From assembly GCA_017619795.1 (NCBI GenBank), contig JAFZRP010000069.1, positions 1 to 64,000 of the forward strand: a DNA stretch of 64,000 bases, given 5' to 3'. Source of the stretch: Treponema sp. Its GTDB lineage: Bacteria > Spirochaetota > Spirochaetia > Treponematales > Treponemataceae. The notes below the pieces were generated by a model, which saw nothing but the letters and a program-made list of their open reading frames with translations, was not told the DNA's origin and did not search any database. The position numbers and the translations under genes are program-made. Of this stretch, positions 25,845-34,541 are shown in pieces; positions within the stretch are counted from its first letter, which is position 1; every line of letters begins with the position of its first letter.

Positions 25845-26999
25845 ATGAATAAAAACAAATTTAGAAAAAACATTTTATTAGCGCTGGCGGTGCTGATTGT
25901 GGGGGGATTGGCAGCGTATTTTATTGTCGATAGAGTTTTGAATAATCTGGAAAAGGTGCCTTACAGTACGTTTCACAGGGAGCTTGAAGAAGGGAACGTA
26001 GATAAGGTTGAAATAAAGTCGGATTCAATTATTTTCCATATTACTGGGGAAATTGCTTTATATGAGACTGCAAGACCTAATTCTCCTGAGCTGGAAGAAA
26101 AAATCATGCAGCTTGTTGATGATGTTTCAGTTGAAAAGGATACAGGTGAGATATTTTCGCTGATTTTTGATTCGCTTTTCTATATCTTCTTCTTTGGCGT
26201 GATTTTTGTTGTTTTCAGAAAGTTTATTAGTCCGAATACATTTAAGGTTGTGCATAAAACAGGCGTTAAGTTTGATGATGTTGTTGGAATGGATAACCTT
26301 AAGCGCGATATGGCTCAGGTAATGGAAATTATGAAAAATCCGGCGGCTTATGCAAAACGAGGAATACGAATGCCAAAGGGAATCCTGCTGGAAGGCGAGC
26401 CCGGAAACGGTAAGACGCTTTTTGCAAGGGCTTTGTCGGGCGAGGCGAAAATAAACTTTATTCCTGCAAAGGCTACAGATTTTGAAAGTATGTTTATGGC
26501 AATCGGACCGATGAAGGTTAAGCTGCTTTTCAGAAAGGCAAGAAAAAAGGCTCCGTGTATTGTTTTTATTGATGAGTTTGACGGTATTGGTACGGTGCGC
26601 AATTACAGCGGTAGCGCTATCGAAACTGAAAATACAAGAATTGTTACTGCTTTGCTGAACGAGCTTGACGGTTTTGAACCAACCTCCGGTGTGCTTGTTA
26701 TTGCGGCTACAAACAGCATTCAGGCACTTGATCCGGCTCTTATTCGTCCGGGGCGTTTTGATGCTAAGTTTACAGTTCCGTATCCTGATTATAAGGCTCG
26801 CTGTGAGCTTGTTCGCATGTACTGTCAGGGTAAAAATCATTCGGAGGAGTGTACTGAAGAGCTTCTTGCAAAGAAGTTCGACGGCTTTAGCTGTGCTAAA
26901 ATTGAAAGCGTATTGAACAGAGCGGCTTTGCTTGCCGGGCAGCGTGGTTCCGAGCAGTTTATGCTGGATGATGTAATGCAGGCAATTAAAGAGCTGTAA
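25845..26999 (+). CDS. FtsH-like membrane AAA ATPase without the M41 protease domain
   Basis: 384 residues. N-terminal layout matches FtsH: helix (ILLALAVLIVGGLAAYFIV), periplasmic part beginning VPYSTFHRELEEGNVDKVEI, second helix (LFYIFFFGVIFVVF). The AAA module has FDDVVGMDNLK, Walker A EGEPGNGKT, Walker B CIVFIDEFDG, and second region of homology ATNSIQALDPALIRPGRFD. The reading frame stops after the lid subdomain; the zinc protease domain with HEXXH (about 200 residues) is absent. There is no trace of it before the convergent neighbour 7 bases on, so this is not a recent truncation by the visible neighbour. Probable role: ATP-driven membrane protein unfoldase or adaptor. A complete FtsH is expected elsewhere. 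Confidence 0.88.
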   Translation: MNKNKFRKNILLALAVLIVGGLAAYFIVDRVLNNLEKVPYSTFHRELEEGNVDKVEIKSDSIIFHITGEIALYETARPNSPELEEKIMQLVDDVSVEKDTGEIFSLIFDSLFYIFFFGVIFVVFRKFISPNTFKVVHKTGVKFDDVVGMDNLKRDMAQVMEIMKNPAAYAKRGIRMPKGILLEGEPGNGKTLFARALSGEAKINFIPAKATDFESMFMAIGPMKVKLLFRKARKKAPCIVFIDEFDGIGTVRNYSGSAIETENTRIVTALLNELDGFEPTSGVLVIAATNSIQALDPALIRPGRFDAKFTVPYPDYKARCELVRMYCQGKNHSEECTEELLAKKFDGFSCAKIESVLNRAALLAGQRGSEQFMLDDVMQAIKEL

Positions 27000-27006
27000 T
27001 TAAACT

Positions 27007-28884
27007 TTAGGAATTGTACAGCTTAAGTTCCTTTTGAAGTTTCTGATAAATATAAAGCTTTTTCTGTTGGGCAGGGATTTCTTCCAGTTCTTTTTCTGAA
27101 GGATAAGCAAGCCTTATTATTTCTGAAAGTGGATTTTGAGAAAGCTGGCGTTCAATATCCTTTAGCTCTGCTTCAAGAGAGTCTCCACCGATTATGCATT
27201 TTTCTACGGCGGTATTTACTAAGCTTGTAAGAGTTTTTAGATTCTGCAGATATAAAGGGGTGCAGACTGCTACCTTATTGTTTTTTGTTAGACTTTTATT
27301 GTCTGCACCGGCAGTTTCGTGAGACGAAACTGCTTTCACTGTTTCGGTCGACATGTTTTTTTCATCCACAGATTCTTCCAGCAGCGTTTTCACATCAAAA
27401 AACTCTACACCTGGAATCATAAGCGATTCACTGCACAGAGAATATGTTTTTACTTCGGGGCAGGCAGCAATCCGGCTTTCGAACCACCAGGCAAACATTT
27501 TCATACGCGAATCGGTAAGAACCTTTTGTCCGCTGTAAGAAACTCCATACTCCGGGTTTGCACCAAACATAGAACCGCAGCCTGCTTTTTCTGCAGGGGT
27601 AAGCCTTGTAGAACGGGTATGGAATGTCTGTTCGGCAGAGCTTCCTTTTATATGTGTCTGCTTTGACGGAAAAGAAAGGTCCAGTCCTGCAAAGTAGATA
27701 TTTTTTGCCTTGAGCATATATGCTAAGTTCCACGCTGAGCTTGCAACCGAACCGCCCGCTCCAAGATTTCCAAAGGCTCCAAGCTGTTGTTCAAAAAAAG
27801 TACTGATTGGGAAAAAATCGGAACAGAGAAGAATCTGACGGCATTTGAATCTGAATACTGCCGGGTAAACAGACAACGGACAGATAAGTGTGCTCTGCGG
27901 GGCAGAAAGACCGGCAAGGTGTCTGTACGCATAGTACTGCGGGTCTGTGATGATGATGAAGTCCGGCTGGACGTTCTGACGCAGCATTGAATGAAGGGCA
28001 GTTTCCACACAGATTATTATAAGCCGTTTTTTGAGCTCGCTCAGGTACGGCAGAATGTTCTGAAGGGAAGGGCCGGCAGCAACAATAAGGCAGTCTGTTC
28101 TGGCTGGTGCTGTAGTTCTTGTCGCTGTAGCAGTTTCAGTTTCCGATATTTCTGCTAAAAAATTATTTACAGTCGAGCAGCTTTGTATTTTATCAAGATT
28201 TTTCTTACTGTTTCTAATCCACAACTTTGAAAACTTCTTGTAGGTTGCGGCATTTATATCGTTTTTGGTTTTGTTTCTATAGATTAAGGTTTTTACTGTG
28301 TTGAAATAATCCTGGGCATGAGCGGTAAATGCCGGTACTTCAAAAAAGTAGGAATTAGAAACACCTTCGCCACCTATATTTATGTGGTCACTGTTTTCTA
28401 AAAGAGGCATAAGGCTTTCTGCGGGGCAGCCAATTGCAAGAACAAGCTTTTCTATGCGGAATACAGGTGCCCAGTCGAGTACAGAAAGTGCCGCAAAAAA
28501 GTATTCAGGCTGCGGTTCAATAAGAATTATTTTTTTATCGATTTTATTAGTTTCCAGAAAATCTGCAAGCTGTATCAGGTGATAGCCGAGTCCACAGCCG
28601 TAAAAAACTGCAGTCTGTTTTTCAAGCACATTTTGGTTTGTTACCGCATTAAAAGCTTCACGTTCCGGGTTATAGGAGGAGTGAAGCCTGACAGGAGGAG
28701 TAATACTTATATCTTCAGCTGTTGGAGAACCGTTTTTTGCTTCAAAAATATGCCAGAAATCATTCTTTTGTACAGTTGAGTCAGCTTGTGCGGAGAATGA
28801 GCTTATGTAATCCTTATAAAGCTCCACTAATGAAGGAAATCTTTCTGAGAGTAATGAAATATTGTTATTCCAAAAAGAGTTCAA
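27007..28884 (-). CDS. DUF115 family protein (MptE/Maf-like), possible flagellin glycosyltransferase
   Basis: 625 residues, cytoplasmic. A Rossmann-like region lies near 90-130 (VFYGCGLGYHLIQLADFL, LIEPQPEYF). The DUF115 core covers about 265-460: DCLIVAAGPSLQ, DFIIITDPQYYAYRHL, GAGGSVASSAWNLAY and IYFAGLDLSFPSKQTHIKG. DUF115 proteins include 6-hydroxymethylpterin kinases and motility accessory factors (Maf) that move nonulosonic acids onto flagellin. The start is TTG at 28884 with GGAG 10 bases before it, overlapping the PBP gene by 20 bases. A NeuB-family synthase is encoded 30 kb away in the window, in line with the Maf role, but this is inference. Confidence 0.75.
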   Translation of the reverse strand: MNSFWNNNISLLSERFPSLVELYKDYISSFSAQADSTVQKNDFWHIFEAKNGSPTAEDISITPPVRLHSSYNPEREAFNAVTNQNVLEKQTAVFYGCGLGYHLIQLADFLETNKIDKKIILIEPQPEYFFAALSVLDWAPVFRIEKLVLAIGCPAESLMPLLENSDHINIGGEGVSNSYFFEVPAFTAHAQDYFNTVKTLIYRNKTKNDINAATYKKFSKLWIRNSKKNLDKIQSCSTVNNFLAEISETETATATRTTAPARTDCLIVAAGPSLQNILPYLSELKKRLIIICVETALHSMLRQNVQPDFIIITDPQYYAYRHLAGLSAPQSTLICPLSVYPAVFRFKCRQILLCSDFFPISTFFEQQLGAFGNLGAGGSVASSAWNLAYMLKAKNIYFAGLDLSFPSKQTHIKGSSAEQTFHTRSTRLTPAEKAGCGSMFGANPEYGVSYSGQKVLTDSRMKMFAWWFESRIAACPEVKTYSLCSESLMIPGVEFFDVKTLLEESVDEKNMSTETVKAVSSHETAGADNKSLTKNNKVAVCTPLYLQNLKTLTSLVNTAVEKCIIGGDSLEAELKDIERQLSQNPLSEIIRLAYPSEKELEEIPAQQKKLYIYQKLQKELKLYNS

Positions 28885-30730
28885 TTATCATATTCTCCGT
28901 AACAGAGGTGCCCGGCTCTGGATTCTGGCTAGTTACCCAGCCGCTGCCGTTTATATTAAGCTTTATGTTAGACTGTTCTGTAAGTGGCAGAAGATCCTTT
29001 TTAGAAAGACCTGTAAAGTCAGGCAGCTCTTTTCCAATTATTACTTCTTTTGTATTAGGAATTGAGATTATACCATTGTGCTCCAGTGAAGAAGCTCCGC
29101 CACGGCTCATTCCCATATAATCTATGATTGTGTCAGCGGCTTCTGCAATTACAGGGGCAACAATTCGTCCACCGTAAGTTTCGCCTTTTGCTTTTTCTAC
29201 TACTATATATAGAATAATCTGCGGATTATCTACAGGGAAAATTGAAATACAGCTTGAAATAAAGTCTGTGTCGCTGTAGCCGCCTTTTACTTTATCGGCC
29301 ATTTGTGCAGTACCGGTTTTTACACCAATTGCAACGTCTCCAATGTTTGCGCGCGAACCTGTTCCAGATTTTGCAGTTGTTTCCATACAGCTAAGAACAT
29401 AATCAGCCGTTGCCTTGCTGAAAACTCTGTCTTTATATTGCGGAGTATGCTCGTAGAAAACAGTTCCATCCTTATTTGTTATTTTATGAATAACAGTGAG
29501 CTTTACCGGAACACCACCGTTTGCAATAGCTGTAGCCGCTTGAACCATCTGGAGTGCAGAAACAGTTAATTCCTGTCCGATTGCGATTGTAGGCTTTGAA
29601 CGGGCAGACCACTTTCTGCTGTCCGGGCTGTTTAGTACACCGTCAGTTTCGCCCGAAAGTTCAATTCCAGTTTTTGTGCCGAAGCCAAGCTGTCTTATTT
29701 TATCAATAAAATCTTCTTCGCCGATTCTGTCGCTTATCTGTCCAAAAACATCATTACAGGAATATTTGAGCGCATCCCGTGGAGTAAGCCAGCCGTGATG
29801 TTCAAGACACTTTATCCTGATTGTTTCACCGCTTGAAAGTCTGTGTTCATAGCCGCCATCGCAAAGGAAGCTGTCGTTCTGGTTTATGGCATGCATATCA
29901 TACAGAATACCAAGGGTAAAAATCTTAAATACAGAGCCAGGCTCATACGCATTTATAATTGGTCTGTTTATTTTTTCAAATTCCTGTGCAGAACCATATT
30001 CATTCAAATCTACAGACGGCAAACTTATGTAAGAAAGAATTTCTCCTGTATTGGAATCTGCGGCAATCATCATCATACTTTCTGCCTGCGTATTTTTCAT
30101 TGTTTCATACGCAATCTGCTCAAGCTTATACTGAAGGTTTGCTTCTATACTAAGATAAATGTTTTTGCCTTGTTCCGGTGTTTCAAGAGCAGGATCTACT
30201 GGCGGATAAAGAATATCCTGCTGAGAAAACTCAATTCCAGCCCAGCCTGTTCCTTCATCGCCCATAAATCCAATAAGATGGCAGGCCAGGTTGTCGTTAG
30301 GGTAAATGCGACCCGGAAGCTTTTCGTAATTTACAAAAATAAGGTTGTTTTCGAGTGCAACTGCCCGAATCTCTTCGTATTCCGACTGGGAAGCCTTTTT
30401 TCTGAGAACAATATAATCTCTCTTTTTATTGATTTTTTCGTAAAGCTCAGTTTCTGTAGTTTCAAGCACCGGTGCCATAATTTTACAGAACTCTTCCTTA
30501 TTTTTTATGTCCTTTGAGTTAATACCGATTCTGTAAAAGTTTGTCGAAATTGCGAGAGCAAAGCCGGTTCTGTCTACAATTGCACCACGTTCTATTACGG
30601 GAATGTTTTTTGCCTTTTGAGGAACGGGCTGAATTGCTAAAATAAAATATTTAATCAGGATAGCTATAACAATAAGGCTGCAGGCAACAGTGAAGATAAT
30701 CACATTTGTTTTTTTGAAGAAACTGTTCAT
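28865..30730 (-). CDS. Penicillin-binding protein 2 / FtsI-type transpeptidase with a PASTA domain
   Basis: Monofunctional class B PBP, 621 residues from ATG 30730, which has GGTGG 8 bases upstream. One N-terminal helix, a pedestal domain (ERGAIVDRTGFALA), then the transpeptidase: active-site SVFK in YEPGSVFKIF, SCN in KYSCNDVFG and KTGTAQ. The last 60 residues form one PASTA domain (PDFTGLSKKDLLPL, SQNPEPGTSVTENM). It cross-links septal peptidoglycan if it is FtsI (PBP3); the PASTA tail resembles SpoVD/PBP2x. It is divergent from a LysM-M23 endopeptidase gene, so both envelope genes share a 58-base control region. Confidence 0.92.
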   Translation of the reverse strand: MNSFFKKTNVIIFTVACSLIVIAILIKYFILAIQPVPQKAKNIPVIERGAIVDRTGFALAISTNFYRIGINSKDIKNKEEFCKIMAPVLETTETELYEKINKKRDYIVLRKKASQSEYEEIRAVALENNLIFVNYEKLPGRIYPNDNLACHLIGFMGDEGTGWAGIEFSQQDILYPPVDPALETPEQGKNIYLSIEANLQYKLEQIAYETMKNTQAESMMMIAADSNTGEILSYISLPSVDLNEYGSAQEFEKINRPIINAYEPGSVFKIFTLGILYDMHAINQNDSFLCDGGYEHRLSSGETIRIKCLEHHGWLTPRDALKYSCNDVFGQISDRIGEEDFIDKIRQLGFGTKTGIELSGETDGVLNSPDSRKWSARSKPTIAIGQELTVSALQMVQAATAIANGGVPVKLTVIHKITNKDGTVFYEHTPQYKDRVFSKATADYVLSCMETTAKSGTGSRANIGDVAIGVKTGTAQMADKVKGGYSDTDFISSCISIFPVDNPQIILYIVVEKAKGETYGGRIVAPVIAEAADTIIDYMGMSRGGASSLEHNGIISIPNTKEVIIGKELPDFTGLSKKDLLPLTEQSNIKLNINGSGWVTSQNPEPGTSVTENMIIELFLE

Positions 30731-30788
30731 TATAAATTCCACCCAAAATAAAACTAACATATAAACTGTTTTCTGTCGATAGACAAGT

Positions 30789-31970
30789 ATGGAAATAATC
30801 AATTACGTACAACAGCCTAAAAAGCATAGTTCCGTGCGTTTTTTTAGAAACACATCGGGCATATTCAGTCCAAAAAATAAAAACCGCTCGGCTGGCAGCT
30901 CGGCATTTCTTCTCTCTAAAAAACCGTTTTCTTTTAGAAGACTGTTCGGAGGAATATGGCGTGGTGTTTCCTGCATCGGCAGATTTGCAGCCAAGAAGAG
31001 TAAGATAATCCTGATTGTTCTTTCAATTCTTGTCGTTGCGGCAGGATTAACTGGTACGGCTATTTATTTCTATTTAAATATCATAAATCATACAGGGCCA
31101 ATAGCTTTTAACAATACAGACAGAGAAGATTACATCAGTCTTGACCGTATGATGAACCGCTTTGCAATGGATGAAAAAGATATTGAAGATGAGCTTACAG
31201 ATGAAGCAATTTCGCTGGAAAATCTTGTAATCACCCAGCCGGTTTCTTTCCAGACTTACAAGGTAAAATCTGGCGATACAATAAGCGGAATTACAAGCAG
31301 ATTCGGACTAAGAAATATTTCTACGTTAATTTCTATAAACAATATCAGCAATGTAAGACAGCTTACAGCCGGACAAAAGCTTAAGATTCCTTCAATGGAC
31401 GGTATCATATATACTGTAAAAAAAGGCGACAGTATTGATTCGGTTGTAGCAAAATATAAGATTAAGATGGAAACTCTTCTTGACGTAAATGAGCTTTCTT
31501 CTGAAACCCTTAGTGTAGGGCAGACACTTTTTATTCCTGGTGCCGCCCTCGATAACGTTACACTTAAAAACGCACTTGGAGAGCTTTTTATTATTCCTAT
31601 TTCTGCACCGTTCAGATGGACTTCTCCATACGGCTGGCGCGAAGACCCTATTGCAAAGGTAAGATCCTTCCATACAGGCGTTGACCTTGCCTGTCCTAAA
31701 GGAACACCAATTCTTGCTTCGCAGAGCGGAAAGGTTGTTACTGTAGCTCAGAGCCGTGTATATGGAAACTATATTATTATTGACCACGGTAACGGCTACC
31801 GAACGCTCTATGCTCATATGAGTAAGACAATTGCTAAAAAAGGCACCTGGGTTAACCAGGGAGCAAAAATAGGACTCGTTGGTTCTACCGGTTATTCTAC
31901 CGGTAATCACCTGCATTTTATGGTTTTCAAAAATGATATACGAATAAACCCGATGACGGTATTAAAATAA
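30789..31970 (+). CDS. LysM-M23 peptidoglycan endopeptidase, membrane-anchored
   Basis: 393 residues. A basic N-terminus of about 75 residues, one helix (IILIVLSILVVAAGLTGTAIYF), a linker, two LysM domains (about 157-200, YKVKSGDTISGITSRFGL; about 205-250, YTVKKGDSIDSVVAKYKI) and an M23 domain. The zinc ligands are present: FHTGVDLACPKG and GNHLHFMV, with YAHM between. It should cleave peptide cross-links during growth or division. Unusually long cytoplasmic N-terminus for this family. No clear Shine-Dalgarno. Confidence 0.93.
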   Translation: MEIINYVQQPKKHSSVRFFRNTSGIFSPKNKNRSAGSSAFLLSKKPFSFRRLFGGIWRGVSCIGRFAAKKSKIILIVLSILVVAAGLTGTAIYFYLNIINHTGPIAFNNTDREDYISLDRMMNRFAMDEKDIEDELTDEAISLENLVITQPVSFQTYKVKSGDTISGITSRFGLRNISTLISINNISNVRQLTAGQKLKIPSMDGIIYTVKKGDSIDSVVAKYKIKMETLLDVNELSSETLSVGQTLFIPGAALDNVTLKNALGELFIIPISAPFRWTSPYGWREDPIAKVRSFHTGVDLACPKGTPILASQSGKVVTVAQSRVYGNYIIIDHGNGYRTLYAHMSKTIAKKGTWVNQGAKIGLVGSTGYSTGNHLHFMVFKNDIRINPMTVLK

Positions 31971-31998
31971 AAAAAAATCTTAAAAAAAGAGGCTAATG

Positions 31999-32247
31999 AT
32001 GTATAATAATATTGCTGTTTGCAAAGGTTGCGGTAGAACTATCGAAGGAAAGTTTTTGTATTGTCCCTGGTGCGGCTATTCAAGAGTTTCTGTAGATGAT
32101 GAAGAAACCTTAAACTCAATGTTTGACAGATTTGAAGAAAATCAGAAGAATACAAGAATGAAGCACATTTACGAAATGGAGCATGAGCTTGATGAGCTTG
32201 AAAAAGAGCTTTCCGTTTTAGTTTTAAGTGCGGAGATGCATAAATGA
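31999..32247 (+). CDS. Small zinc-ribbon protein
   Basis: 82 residues. An N-terminal zinc ribbon with two Cys pairs (CKGCGR and CPWCGY) is followed by an acidic helical part (about 30-80) that looks like a coiled coil. AGAGG lies 6 bases before this ATG; the ATG one codon earlier is also possible. The stop overlaps the next gene (ATGA), so the two are coupled. Function unknown; a nucleic-acid or protein-binding adaptor is possible. Confidence 0.8.
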   Translation: MYNNIAVCKGCGRTIEGKFLYCPWCGYSRVSVDDEETLNSMFDRFEENQKNTRMKHIYEMEHELDELEKELSVLVLSAEMHK

Positions 32248-34442
32248 AAAAGAAGTTTTTAATCGTAGTTTTTTTTGCAGTTATTTCGGCGTTCTCTTTT
32301 GCCAGAATTACCTTTGGAACTACTGATTTAAACTCTAAGGATGAGGTTTTATTCACTGTCAGACAGGAAATGACGGGAATGAATCCCTGCAGCTCTCTTT
32401 ATTATGCAAAACTTAAGGATGGAGCTCCGGAAAAGCAGCCGCTTTTGCTTACGTGCTATCCTGAACAGATGGAGCTTTTGAACAACAGTACAGTGCTGCA
32501 GATCAGAAACCGTTTTGGTACCGCCCGCTACGATACAATTACAGAAAGCTTTGAATGGAACGAAGCCGTTAGCGATATCCCGGAAAACTCTCTTCCGGTT
32601 TATTTGTATTCAGTCAGCAACGATGGAAAATGGTTTTGTAAAATAGAAAAAGACACTATCAGCTCGGGTACTCTTATTGTCCGCAATGTTGAAAACGGAA
32701 AAACAGCCGTACTCTGCGACAATATTCTTCAGAGCTATGAACGCCTTCCTGTAAAATGGTCACCAGATTCTTCTCTGCTTATTTACGAAAAAGAAGGAAA
32801 CCTTTATTTCTGTAATCCAGATGCCTTTGTACGCGGCATAGAAATGGATGAAAAATACAGAAAAATCGGACGCGGTACAATCAATTCTATAGAATGGGCT
32901 TCTGACAAGAATATTGCCTATGTAGACGATTATCTTGTTTATTACATAAACTCAAAGGAGCTTTATACAATCGGACTTTATTCTGGAATAATCGGGCAGG
33001 GTAAGGCTATTGGTCGTTTCCCATTCCAGTTTAATCCTAAAACCGACAAGTTCAGTGCAAATGCTTCATTGAACTCCTTTGTTGTTATTCAGAACAACAG
33101 GCTATTTTCTTTCTTAAAGCTTAAAAAAGGCGATTCCGTATGCGATTATATGGAAGTAATTTATTCAAATCCATATACAGATTCAAACGCTTCGTTAATA
33201 GATTCTTATGTTTTCTGGGATGATTATGGAAATCCTATTTTGTGGCAGGAAAAGCTTCCTTACGACGGTTCAAATGAACGTGGTTTAGCCTGCATGCTTT
33301 CCGATAAGGAAATACCGGTACTTGAGCTTGAAGATTCCGGAAAACCGTATCTTTCTCCAGACGGAAAGAAAATAGCTTTTTTTGCAGGAAACAGAGTTTG
33401 TGTCTACGAAGTTAACACCTGGAAAAAAACAAATGAACTGACTGGTGAAAATATTGTGTCGCTTAAATGGGGCGGAAGAAACCTTATTTATGTAGGCGGC
33501 GAAAAAACAATAAGAAAGTGGAACCTTATTACAAACAGTGCAGATGTTTTTATGCTTTCTACCGCTCAGACTGGTTTCTGGAATCAGGATGATGGAAGTA
33601 TTATGGCTTTATCCTCAGAAAATGAAGACTGCTATATTTATAACCGCGAAGCTTCTACCTGGAAAAAATCAGCCGCAGTAAAACCAAATCATCAGAATCA
33701 GAACGGCCGCTACAGAGTTTTCAACGGAATTACACCAAATGTTCAGTACGAAAATGCGCTTTATATCCGCTCGCTTACAAAAAAGCCTGTTACAAAGCCA
33801 ATGTTTGCAAAGAGCATAGAAAAAACTGAAGAAGAAATAAAGGTTGCGCTTGTATTCGACTGCTACGACAATGCAGACGGACTTTCCAGAGTTATTTCAA
33901 TGCTCAAAAAATATAAGGTAGACGGCACCTTCTTCTTAAACGGTGAGTTTATCCGCCGTTATCCGGCAGAAACAAGACAGATTGTTTTGAATGATTATAA
34001 CGTAGGCTCAATGTTCTTTTCTAAGACAGATTTAGTTAATAATCCTTTCTTAGTTGATGAAGATTTTGTTCGCCGCGGACTTGCCAGAAATGAAGACGAG
34101 TTTTTTGAAACAACAGAAAAAGAGCTTTCTGTTTTATGGCACGCACCTTATTATTCTGTAGATCCTTCTATTATAAAGTATGGAGCAAAAGCCGGTTATA
34201 ACTACATCAATTCGTATCACAGAAACAACGACTGCGAATATTTAGACAAGGATATTACACCGGAAAGAATCATTCTGGATTACTGCTACGATATAAAAGA
34301 GCTTGGCGGCGGAATTGTACCAGTTACAGTCGGCTTCTCTCAGGGAAACAGAACAGATCCACTTTACAACTATCTGGACATTCTTATCTGTGCACTGCTT
34401 GACTGTGGAGCAAAGTTTGTTTCAATAAACGAGTTGTACTAA
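32244..34442 (+). CDS. Exported protein with WD40-like N-terminus and degenerate polysaccharide-deacetylase domain
   Basis: 732 residues with a signal peptide (MKKKFLIVVFFAVISAFSFA). Residues 60-500 hold repeated beta-propeller-like units (WSPDSSLLIYEKEGNLY, YLSPDGKKIAFFAGNRVCVYE). Residues about 530-732 match the NodB deacetylase fold (VALVFDCYDNADGLSRVISML, VDGTFFLNGEFIRRYP). The metal-site motifs are altered: TFDDG has become VFDCYDN and the HSxxH motif has become SMFFSK, with no His. It may therefore bind sugar without deacetylating it. Translationally coupled to the zinc-ribbon gene. Confidence 0.8.
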   Translation: MKKKFLIVVFFAVISAFSFARITFGTTDLNSKDEVLFTVRQEMTGMNPCSSLYYAKLKDGAPEKQPLLLTCYPEQMELLNNSTVLQIRNRFGTARYDTITESFEWNEAVSDIPENSLPVYLYSVSNDGKWFCKIEKDTISSGTLIVRNVENGKTAVLCDNILQSYERLPVKWSPDSSLLIYEKEGNLYFCNPDAFVRGIEMDEKYRKIGRGTINSIEWASDKNIAYVDDYLVYYINSKELYTIGLYSGIIGQGKAIGRFPFQFNPKTDKFSANASLNSFVVIQNNRLFSFLKLKKGDSVCDYMEVIYSNPYTDSNASLIDSYVFWDDYGNPILWQEKLPYDGSNERGLACMLSDKEIPVLELEDSGKPYLSPDGKKIAFFAGNRVCVYEVNTWKKTNELTGENIVSLKWGGRNLIYVGGEKTIRKWNLITNSADVFMLSTAQTGFWNQDDGSIMALSSENEDCYIYNREASTWKKSAAVKPNHQNQNGRYRVFNGITPNVQYENALYIRSLTKKPVTKPMFAKSIEKTEEEIKVALVFDCYDNADGLSRVISMLKKYKVDGTFFLNGEFIRRYPAETRQIVLNDYNVGSMFFSKTDLVNNPFLVDEDFVRRGLARNEDEFFETTEKELSVLWHAPYYSVDPSIIKYGAKAGYNYINSYHRNNDCEYLDKDITPERIILDYCYDIKELGGGIVPVTVGFSQGNRTDPLYNYLDILICALLDCGAKFVSINELY

Positions 34443-34469
34443 AGCTTTGTCTGCGTGTTGCATTCAAAC

Positions 34470-34498
34470 TTGTCGTAAATCACAAAAATCATTATAAT
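34470..34498 (+). promoter_or_regulatory. Promoter of the EF-G gene
   Basis: TTGTCG (34470-34475), 17-base spacer, perfect TATAAT (34493-34498), giving a leader of about 37 bases with AGGAG just before the ATG. Confidence 0.65.
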
Positions 34499-34541
34499 TC
34501 TCTATTATTTTTTCATTTTTAAGATTATTCAGGAGTTAACC

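Noticed and set aside
26127..26840. 237-codon antisense reading frame over the FtsH-like gene
   Set aside because: Opposite strand to a gene with clear AAA motifs; its translation is rich in Cys, Asn, Lys and Arg without any domain, as in other shadow frames.
29843..30517. 224-codon antisense reading frame over the PBP gene
   Set aside because: Shadow of the transpeptidase; no ribosome site and unlikely composition (many Cys and Phe).
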